From Tubulanus polymorphus (lineage: Eukaryota; Nemertea; Palaeonemertea; Tubulaniformes; Tubulanidae), in the NCBI RefSeq assembly GCF_964204645.1, contig NC_134029.1:370001-434000 (forward strand): 64,000 nucleotides of DNA, in the 5' to 3' direction. Below the pieces are notes generated by a model. It was not told where the DNA came from, made no database searches, and saw only the letters and a program-made list of their open reading frames with translations. The position numbers were made by a program, and so were the translations under genes. The first letter of the stretch is position 1. Each line of letters opens with the position of its first letter. Below, piece by piece: positions 21,207 through 33,200 of the stretch.

Positions 21207-24200
21207 CTGAAACAATAAAACAATTGCATTGAATTGATCATCAACTGAAACAATAAAACAATTGGATTGAATTGATCATCAACTGAAACAATAAAACAAT
21301 TGCATTGAATTGATCATCAGCATTTTTATCGTAGTACCAGCAGTGGCCCAGTTATCCAGGCTCATCAAAGCATTAAACCCCTCCTTGCATTCATACTATG
21401 ACCCTTTAAATCTTTATGATTCAGCTTTTTGCTGATAAATAAACCACGTACCAGTTCTTTATCTGACGGAACTCTAGACAAATAATCAAGCAGTTCATTA
21501 TTGGGAATAGCATTCGGAGCTCGAAGTTTCTTAGTGAATTTATTGATACCTACAAAACAAAATATACAACCATTACTTAAAGGTGACGAGTCTGGTGAAT
21601 TCCTGAACCGGTGTGAAGTGCGAATGATCAGTTTTAAAAAAGGGCGCCGATAAAATGTGTCATGTGTTTGAAGTTCAGTTTTAAAGTTCAATTAAAGATA
21701 TCTCTGAAGGAATGGCGATGATGCATCGACGGGTTACTCATAGAATTGAGTTTAATACTTACCCCAGAGCAAGAGAATGTATCTTACTGGAACGTAGTAA
21801 AGCAGGAAAGTTCCCGCCAGCATCGCTAAACATGCCAACATGGATAACCATGGAACAGTCCAGTTAAACGTACTGAAATAAACAAATCAAATCAATCTTC
21901 CTTTTACCTTACATTCATATAGATCGCTTTGATTTATTTCATTGATGACTCACTTTTTGACACGTTCACCCATTGAAGCAGCCATATCCATTCCTTCTTG
22001 AACTTGTAAACAAATTTCCTGGATTTGTTGCAGTTTTTCCTTGAAACCTTTCTTTTCATCCTAGAAATAAATTCATCGTCAGTAATCATCAAAATCATTA
22101 TCGTCACCGCTTACACCGTTACTATAGAGATGAGAATATCATCTTCCCAAGAATCAAAAGAATAAACCCTTCAAAACGAGTGGAACTATCACCGATAAAC
22201 ATCCAGACACCATAGTCAAAAACAGTGTCTTCCAGAAAATGTATGAACGCTGAATAAGAACACAAGATACCGTATAAAACACTAAACCAACCCCCATCCT
22301 CAACACACATAGCTAGGGTATATCAGCCCCTACTCCACACAGAACGTATGATATCAGTCACATTCCACAGACATACGCTACTTACTTCTTTAGCAGCTTT
22401 AGGTTTCTATTACGTCAGGTAGTACATAACAAAATGCCGCACAAAAGCAACAATCGATACATTAAAGCCGGAAGATTATGAATATATTTGATCGCGTTGG
22501 AGAAGAGCGAATTCTAGATATATATTCAATTTGAGGCAGTTCATTAAATAATACTGATTTTCATGTAGCGGTACGCACAATAATGGAATATATGTAGGAA
22601 GAAGTAGCCAAGAGTCCAAATAGTCTGAAAGATTGATTTCAAAATGAACTGGAAAGTGAATAATAGCTAGAATTCACTGATTGCAGGTTGTTATAAGTTG
22701 TATACAGGGATTATTATACGGGATCCAAAGGTTTCAGGGGGAGTCCCACAAGGGGGAGGGTCCAACAGGGGGGGGGGGTAGGTAGACTTACTGATGTGCT
22801 ATTAGTTGAACGTTTCTGGATTAAAAACAACATTGATTCATACACAAAATTAAAACTTCATTAGAAATAAATAAATTACATTCGAACAGTGGAACCTCGT
22901 TACAACGAAATTCAGGGCACTAGAAAAATGAGTTCATCGTTAAGTATCCAGCATGAAATTCTAGGTTTGTGTAATAACTGATATAACAAGGTTCCACTGT
23001 ATCTATAAATACCGACTGATACTACTGAATCATTTACTCTACACAATTACATGCTACGCTAACAATATCTATTGATTGGATTGATTGATTGATTGATTGA
23101 TCGATTGGTTTGATTAATTGATTTACCTTTGGATCCTTTACTTCCTCTTCTTCCTCATCATCTTCATCAAAATATTCCTAAACGATAAACAAAAATAACT
23201 TACACAAAGTGACACAGTTACAGTATATATTAGTATGAGGTATACACAGGGAAGTGAGGATGTGAGGTAGTGAGGTTTCAATGTCATTGTTTGCGTAAAC
23301 GTTGAAAACTTAAAAATGTGAATTCATGAAATACAAGCACAACTCGCAGCTGAAGTCGTCCTATTTGTGATGGTAATTATGTTAATGATTCGTCATCCAG
23401 ATGATGACTTACACTTAATAATAAATTGAAATACAATTGAGACTGAAGAAAAGAGATGAATTCAGTGGATGAGACGACTAGTTGTAATGACAAAGATGTG
23501 TTGTCAGTAGCGTTGGAACCATAGCGACCGCAGTGGCGAAAGCCGTGGCAATAATTTACTGAATGACGTTTTTTTCTTTCTATACTTTTTGATGAAATTG
23601 AAGTAAATTCACCGCTGCAAAATTAGAACCTATGGAAAAATCGGCAATTGGCCGCGGCAATCAAAAATTGCTTCCAACGCGCCTGGTTGTTGAGGATGAA
23701 CACGGTTTAATCCTCAACAACAATTCTTAAGATATAAATGAGTACATTATCAATTAACTGAACACGATGATCAGATTTGATGTTTGAAAACACCGCATTC
23801 GGGCAGGATTATCACAGCAGGTGGCAGCACTGTCGTTACCTGTTTCTTTGATTTTAAACGCCGCTAGAAATAAATTTGAATACAATCTGAATTATTGGAA
23901 TATAGAGGGCAGCAGCAGCAGCAACAGCAGCCGTTATAGCACGTTTCACAATCCATTACCAAACCACGTCTACTAGGAGAACCTTGTATTTCTCACAAAT
24001 AGAATGATATATTATTTGCCTGTGACTACTGCATGTTTAAACCCGTGGCACTGAATCACTATGCTATCCTCTATTACAGGTTTAAGGGTAGCTGGTTGTT
24101 CTAAAGCTAGGTATTTGCTATAAATATAAGGGGTTTTAAAACAGACTATCAAAAATTTTCTCCCGAGGAATATGGCTGACACAAATCTAGGGACTCTCTA

Positions 24201-27200
24201 ACGTAAAACTACCGGTAAATAAGCGTTTTGGAAGGTTTTTTTATCCCACAAACCGCGACAACTGATTAAATTCAATCATTGTTTTTACCTTACTGCGTCC
24301 GCGTACTAATTGTTTACATAAAGATCCAACTCGTTGAAACTTTTGAGTAAAGAAAACATCATCAGTGATTTTGAAATCAGAGAGATTTTACCTAATGAAT
24401 TCTCAGGTCGTCATAGTTTCTGCGTTACATATACTCGACCATTCTAAAAACATTCACTACATGACAACAGTAGACACATAGTACATGAAGTAGATTATAG
24501 AGGGCGTTACTTACATCTTCTTTGGCATCTTTGTTGAGACGGCTAATGATAGTGGTTATAATTAATTGGAAGACGAATACTATGAACAATGTTAACGGAG
24601 CCATGTATAGTTCAAATGTCCAAGTCAATATCAGGAATACCTGAAAAAACAGTCAACATGTTAATCATTACAGGGAAGGAGGGATAGAGGTAGGGAGGGA
24701 TAGAGGTAGGGATAGAGGTAGGGAGGGATAGAGGTAGGGATAGAGGTAGGGAGGGATAGAGGTAGGGAGGGATAGAGGTAGGGAGGGATAGAGGGAGGGA
24801 TAGAGGTAGGGAGGGATAGAGGGAGGTAGGGATAGAGGTAGGGAGGGATAGAGGGAGGGATAGAGGTAGGGAGGGATAGCGGTAGGGAGGGATAGAGGTA
24901 GGGATAGAGGTAGGGAGGGATAGAGGTAGGGAGGGATAGAGGTAGGGAGGGATAGCGGTAGGGAGGGATAGAGGTAGGGAGGGATAGAGGGAGGGAGGGA
25001 TAGAGGGATGGAGGGAGGGATGGATAGAGGTAGGGATGGATAGAGGTAGGGAGGGATAGAGGTAGGGAGGGATAGAGGTAGGGAGGGATAGAGGGAGGGA
25101 GGAATAGAGGTAGGGAGGAATAGAGGTAGGGAGGGATAGAGGTAGGGAGGGATAGAGGGAGGGAGGGATAGAGGTAGGGATAGAGGTAGGGAGGGATAGA
25201 GGTAGGGAGGGATAGAGGTAGGGAGGGATAGCGGTAGGGAGGGATAGAGGTAGGGAGGGATAGAGGGAGGGAGGGATAGAGGGATGGAGGGAGGGATGGA
25301 TAGAGGTAGGGATGGATAGAGGTAGGGAGGGATAGAGGTAGGGATGGATAGAGGTAGGGAGGGATAGAGGTAGGGAGGGATAGAGGTAGGGAGGGATAGA
25401 GGGAGGGAGGGATAGAGGGAGGGAGGAATAGAGGTAGGGATAGAGGTAGGGAGGGATAGAGGGAGGGAGGAATAGAGGTAGGGATAGAGGTAGGGAGGGA
25501 TAGAGGGAGGGAGGGATAGAGGTAGGGAGGGATAGAGGGAGGTAGGGATAGAGGGAGGGAGGGATAGAGGTAGGGAGGGATAGAGGTAGGGAGGGATAGC
25601 GGTACGGTAGATCATGTAGGAGCGATAGATTCACTCTTATCTGTAATTAGTCGTAGTTCACCAAATATTAGAATAATTTGATATAAAAATAGTAAATTAA
25701 TTGAAAATGAACAAGAAATTATTCTGATTTTGAGAATATTTTGATATTTTAAAGAGTAGTTCAGCTCTTAGTAGACATAGCCAAGAGACAATTTGAGGGC
25801 AGTTGGAGCGACGATGGGTCATCATCGCATGAATTGGGGCTAGAAAATAGGAAGCTGTCTCGGAGGGCACGCGAATCTACTGTATGTGGTTAATAAGACT
25901 TACTATAAACGCAGCTATACTTCGAGGTTTCGATTCCCAATTAAAACAGCTTTGTAAGAAAACGCCACCTTCAACAGCGGAATCAATAATCTGCGTTAGA
26001 CGATCTATATTCCTCTTCATTACCTGCAATAATACATTCGAATTTACAAACTTGGTTTGAAGGTGATTATTGAATTGATTCTAAGCGAGTTTCAGCGATT
26101 GATACTTACAGCGATTTTGAATTGAGGTCTCGGTTGCATGTATTTCTCCTCTCTTGGATTCACTGTTCTTATTGCAGCTTTCAACTGAAACACAAACAAT
26201 TACATTTATTGTTAAACCTATCATTGACCCAGTTGCTCAAAGGTTGATTAACATTTGAGCAACTGCAGCCCTCAGTGTTCTCCCATATGCTGGCGGTTTA
26301 AAGGGGCTGTACTCATCGTTAAGTGTATTACAACATGGCTGTTGATGTAATAAGGCTTTTGATCCCCAAAAAATACAGAAAATCCAATTTTTGGTATAAT
26401 CTTCTATATTTCACATTAGCTCAATATATTTTAAAGCAATTATCCTCATTGATAGAATATTTACATCCAATCTGGCAGGGGCAACAGAAAAAAGGTGGCT
26501 GATTTTCAGAGGGATGGATGTAAAAATGAAAGGGATGGCCGGCCCTCTAAAACCTGTCCCGCGCAATAGAAGGGTTAATCCGGTGTTGAACTTACATGAT
26601 TGTATATGAAATCCATTTCTAGCTGTACAGCACCTTTGACTCGGCGGTTCAGTTTTTTGTCCTTTAAGGCGTACCATCTCTTCTCACCGTTCTTGATTCT
26701 CAATAACGGAATTACGACTTTTCCCAAGAATTCAAACTTACGATCGCGATCCTCGTCATAAACTGTGATCTCTAACATCGAGTGGATATCACGAACCGGG
26801 CTGTAATCAGAAAAACAATTTACGCAATCTCAAAATCTCTGATATTAATGAATAACGCTGATTAGGGATGCAGTTACTCAAAAACTGGGCTTGTTCGTCG
26901 ACAACTTTAACCCTAGAAATTTACAATGAAACTTCACAGTCTAACTCATAGTTTTCATGAGCATTATGTTGATAACTTATAACAAATGATGATCTACGCA
27001 TTGTACATCTAATTAGTAATACAAATTACAACTCAAAAATAGAGATGACTTCAGTAATGTGAAGACTTATCCAAATGACGACTTACACTTAGTAAATTGA
27101 ATTAGAAATACAAATTGAGACTCGAAAATATAGAGACGATTTCAGTAATGTGAAAACTTATCAGATGAAGAGTTTGACGGCATTTACATTTGAAATGGAA

Positions 27201-30200
27201 TTCATAAATGTGAGTGAGTGAGCGAGTGAGTGAGTGAGTGAGTGAGTGTAGCCTCAAGTAAAATGTTTCATTTACAGAAAATATTCTGATTTGAAATACT
27301 CGAATGAACTTACAATGTGAATATTTTACCCCATTCTGGACACAGCGTTTTGTATTCAGTATGAGTTTGACGTCTGGCGTTAACGACCTCTAATACACAG
27401 AACGGATCACTTTTACCGCCGATATCAGCAGACGCAAGACTCTGAGCCTTAAATACTTTACACTGTAACCAACCAACATCTCGGATATTCTTGAATGATT
27501 TCGCAACTCCCTAAAAATGTATCAAACAAATAAAACTAACTTTCATATGTATTTATGGTTAAGTTAATAGTTGAATACAATATTAAGTTATGGCGGAACA
27601 TAATAATAATAATAATAATAATAATTAGTGCCTATAAAGCGCCTTTCCAATGAATGCTCAAAGTGCTGTCACTCAATTATTACCCAGCTTCTGTTACCAA
27701 TCCAGTACATTCTTACTCTCCCTAGGGAGATGCAACACCGATACGCTGCAGAGCGATCAAGGCGTCGTCAGCCAGTAGCAATTGTGAATTAATGCCTTGC
27801 CTAAGGACACTACAGCACAGCCGGGGTTCGAACACACAACCTCCCGATTGGGGGGCGAGCACTCTACCACTAAGCCACACTGCTCCACAAAACATCAGCT
27901 GAATGTGGTGTAGTTAAATACATGAAATACAGTACACATTGCCTAACTAGGGCAAACTGGGACTGGCAATATTAGTTAAGGCAAAAGTCCGAGCCAAGGA
28001 TTGGAAAATGATTTCGTTTGAAAGTCAGAAAATGATGATGTTTACGGAAGCCTGAGTTGGCCGTGTCTCAGTGCGAATTTGATGTTTTGATGCTTACGTA
28101 TTTGCGTACGATTTCCTCGCGAGCTTTTCCATCTGGTAAATAATCACTGAGATCAGCCGCTCCTGTTTCACTACCTTGAGTTCCGGTAATAGTCACCAGT
28201 AATACAACTACTCCAGCTCCGTCCTCCAACTTCACTTCTACTGTATGAGTTACTTCACGATCTAAAGTTGTTAAATCAACTGTTGCCCTTTTTAAACGAA
28301 ATTCATTCATTCAATTATTCATTCACAAAATTGGTTTTAAATTTCATGACATTTATATTCAATATTTTAGTAGTTGTGTTTTATCAATCTACATCAGTTG
28401 ACAGCTCTAGACCAATGAAAAGCCAGTAGTCGACCAATAGTATAAAAAGTATTCAGTCCACTCCATATTTTGATGTTTCATGATGCTTTAAATAGTTAAA
28501 ATGGTTTCATCTAGAATTTCTTTATCGATAATGTTTTATCTTGTAACATGCAGTAAACAGTTTTTATATCTTGAAATGTTTTGCTCATCGCCCAATTCAA
28601 GACGCTAATGCTACATGCTACTAGACTCATAGTTTGCTTGGTCAAACAGCTGTATTTCAACTAAAATGGCTGTGACGCCGAATCACGATATTGGACAACG
28701 TAAACTTGCGGAATGCTCATTAATTTCAGTAAAAGCGAGCTAAAGTATCAATGGTCCTTTATCATAATCTTAAAGTGTTATTATCTATAACACACTACTG
28801 TAACAGGTTCAGTCAAGACCATTCACAACAGTTACAAAGTATTCAATTACCTTCCCATGAGATCATTCTTATCGGCGACATCGAAATCCCACACAGTCAC
28901 CTCTAACGTACTGGTCTGGTTATCGTACATATACAGTTCACACTGTTCTTTCCATCGCGGATTCAATGTTTTCATTTTAGGCTGAAATTTACAAACAGTT
29001 TCATCGGCTAAAGACTCATTCTAAACAAACATCAAATATTAGATGTTTAGATAGAAATAACATCAAACAAATTGAAGATGATTTATCAGTTTATATACTA
29101 CAGATGTGAATGTCGAAGGTTCATCCAAATGATGACTTGAAGTAAATTGAATAAGAAATACAAATTTAGACGACTTCAGTTGTGACGACTTATACAACAG
29201 AATCTATCTAAAATAGAGACGACTGTGCTGACTTATCCATGACTGAAGTGAGTTTGAGCATAATACAGATATATAACTGTAGTTACAAACCTTTCCTTTG
29301 AATTTCTCATTTCCGAGTCTTAATTTAACGAATGGATCGCTTAATCCGTTGTCGTCCATAGGAATAAGATTTTTACCCTCGACTAACACGATGTGTACTA
29401 TAGAACTATATGTGTACGTTCCTTTCTTATTACGCCCGGATTCTGCCATTTTACTCGCTCGCAAGAAATACTGAAATTATAGAAAATAAAAATCCTTTAA
29501 TTTAAACATCGTAGCAGCGCGTAGTTTGAATACCAGATCCAGTTCCACACTTCCACAATTACTGGATCCAGTTCCACAGTTACTGGATCCAGTTCCACAG
29601 TTCTCAAAATATTGAGTTAAAACATTGGATTGGAAATGAACTCTTCAGTCAAATGAACTGAGATGTATGGATCTGAGCCATACTGCTGATTTCTGAATTA
29701 ATCATGACTCATCGATAGAACCTCAGATCCAGTTCTATAGACAGAGATTTAACTGGATAAATCTAAGATCAGCTTTACGTCAAATATATTCTATAACTGT
29801 GGAACTGGGTCTGAAATGTCACAAAAAATTGAGAAGATTAACGTAAATATTTACAACAAATGATTATATATTAATCATGCAACTCTTTAAAAAACAATCA
29901 ACAAAAACTAATATAAATATATATATATATATATTGACAAGATATTTGACAAGACTGTTCTATTTAAAATGGTCTCAGTGCAGGATGATACTGAGCATGC
30001 AATGCGCAAATAATCAATCACATCATAATCATCATCAAGCATCAATCGGAATCAGTTCATTCTGGGTCATAGAATGCTAACTGTACGGATTTCATTAAAT
30101 CAGAGATAGACCTGAAATTGATTAATCATTGAAATCAACTTTAACTATCTCTATCACACACACACACTAGAATAAAACTTATCTATAATCAGCACTGACC

Positions 30201-33200
30201 TCATCTCTCATACACAGTATATTCTGAACAAATTCCTACATCACAACCAAACTTACTGTTCAAATAAATCCCCAATAAAAAACTGTTCTTTAAACGTAAA
30301 ATACAGCAGTTTGAGATGTGTGTTTTCTATGATGGAACAGCCAGGTAGTACAGGTCTGTAAATATACCTGGATCCTAGCGTGAAAAATCAATCAAACATA
30401 CCGACCTACCGACATACCGACCACACCTTAGAATATTATTTTCATTAGAGCAATAACTACAGTGTTTCATACACAGCAGGGTACCCCTATTATATACAGA
30501 TACTGGACACAGTGATCATTATAGATACCAGCAGTAACATCTAAAACCAATTTAAATCCTCATAAATGGTATGTACAACTAACTATATGACACAATAATC
30601 GCTTAGATCCAAATATTTGAATAATGATGAAGATGAAAAAACCTGTTTTAAAACGACGGTTTTCTTTAACAGTTTATCATCGTTTTCATTCTTATTTTCC
30701 TTTTTATCCATCATTTCATCAGATTTTATCATCAGAAGTATTTTGATGGGATGCTGCTCCTAATGATTGAAGTGTCTTCTTATCAATGAATACTCAATGA
30801 CCACTCAGTAGACAGCGGTCAGACTGCTCACACAGTGGACAGTGGTCAGACTGCTCACACAGTAGACCGACTGGTGACAGTGGACAGATGTCACACAGTG
30901 GACAGTCGTCAATATAGATGATACTCGTTCGTAACATCTGTTGCAGAATTATACAACAACGAAATGAATTAATATCTGGCTCTAAACACAAGGATTTCAT
31001 AATCTGTAACATATATATATCTAAAATGACTCTAAAAGTCGATGACCCAGTTCCCCAGTTTTTAGTAAAGATTTCATTCAAGAGTTGAAACATTGAAAAT
31101 GAACTAATCTCAACTCTCAACTGTAACCTACGAGCAACCATTTCAGATAATTGCTCGTAGCTGTAACTCACAACTGTGAATCGGGATCCAAGTGTAGAAT
31201 GAGGTCATTTTTATAAATTCAATAGATTTCTGGATACACAAAATCCCTGATTTATCAATGAAGTAACACTGACTAAACTAACATTTTTTTGACAACAATA
31301 GATTTTGTAACTGCAGCAGGCACATGCTTTATGCAGGAGATGTAAATCAATTAAACACATATGTAACTACTGCAATGAATAAATGATTTGATTATTGATA
31401 ATCAGTAGGAGGGGGTAGTGGAGGGGGTAAATGCTACTGAGTTTAATTTGTTAGATTCAATTTCATAATCGATAATTCTATAATATCATATCATAACGAA
31501 ATCAGATTCAATCAATCAATATCGATTTGATTATAAAATCATAATACGAACTGTACAGGAGCTGTTTAAACATAGCATCATAGATGTGAAGACTTTTCAA
31601 TCAATGTGTTAAGTTTCAAAGTTTATTATTCCATAAAAGGTAAATATTATATAATGAGCACAGATGCTTCAGTATATTCAACTAAAATGGGGCTTGACTT
31701 TCATTCAATAAGATGTGATGTGATAATTACCTTAAGAAATTAAAATTCATCTCATCATTTTTAACCAAAGCCTCATCACATTTTAATTGAATATAGATCT
31801 TGACTTCTTAATTTGTGTATATGCACTATAGATATATATAGTTAAGTTTGAGGTGTGTCTTATACAATTACATGATTCCACTGTTGTTCCGCTAACAGAG
31901 TCGTATTGACTTTTCTAATAGGAATCTCAGCAGATTCCAGGGATACCCCTGTCATAGCTGGCAAATTCTCTAAAAACTGAAAATTAAATATTTATAAAAT
32001 ACTCAATAAATAGAATTAGATCTTTGCTAGTAATTCATAGATAAGAGGACACAGTTCCACAGTTCCACAGTTCCACAGTTCCACTTTAGATGGTTCAATA
32101 AGACAATCTAAAAAAATTCAGACCTAGAATTAAATTTCAACTGAGAACAATAGAACTTGGTCCAGATGGATAAATGGAGGTAAATAAATTAAAATCTGTG
32201 TTGAACAAGTGCCTACTCAATGAGCACCCCAGGGATACCCGTAGGAGTACCCCGGGACACCCCAGGGATACCCGTAGGAGTACCCCGGGACACCCCAGGG
32301 ATACCCGTAGGAGTACCCCAGGGATACCCGTAGGAGTACCCCGGGACACCCCAGGGATACCCGTAGGAGTACCCCAGGGATACCCGTAGGAGTACTCCAG
32401 GGATACCCCAGGGATACCCGTAGGAGTACCCCAGGACACCCCGGGGATACCCGTAGGAGTACCCCAGGATACCCCAGGGTTACTTTTTGAGTACTGTATA
32501 TATGACAATCTTTTGGTAAAAACAGGCACAAAATAACGGAACAAACAGCAACTAAAAATCTATCAGTATTTTGTGTAATGGATCGACTAGTCAGCCGATT
32601 GACTGATAGACTGATCAGCCGATTGACTGATAGACTGATCAGCTAATACTAAGACTAACCTTCCCTGCAGTTTTACACTGAATTCCACCTTTAGAAGTAT
32701 GAGGAGAATGCTACGTAGATAAAAATATAGTAAAAGCAAAAAATACATCAATATATTTGTTATGATATATTCAAACAGACACGGAGAGAGTTTAAAAACT
32801 ATTACTCAAAGATAGTTCAGATAAACACCTTTAAAAAAATCATTTTAACCTACAGATAACTATCATTTACATTCAATTCCTTTAACTCTCAGTGTAGAGA
32901 TCCAGTTCCACAGTTCCATGGAGTTTAAATCTGAATCCACAATTTAAGTAGTTGAAACAGGATCCTCGAGTCAAATCTGACCAACCAATGACAGGTGGTG
33001 TGGATACTGGAGTTGCTATTTTTAAAAATTCTCGATTGAGACTTATCCACAGTTATCTAGAAGGTTGTTAAAACTAATCTATTGTGATATATTAGATTCT
33101 GAAACCACGAGATAAAGTTATTTCATGCTATAAAAATCTCCTATCGATATTACGTGCAATGACTGTATTTCAGAGGTCTACGTCCCATCCCTCCCTCTCC

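Noticed and set aside
24612-25634. Two long minus-strand Pro/Leu/Ser/Tyr-rich open frames (over 300 codons)
   Set aside because: They are translations of the G-rich minisatellite inside an MCTP intron, have no domain, and one even runs into the real membrane exon out of frame.
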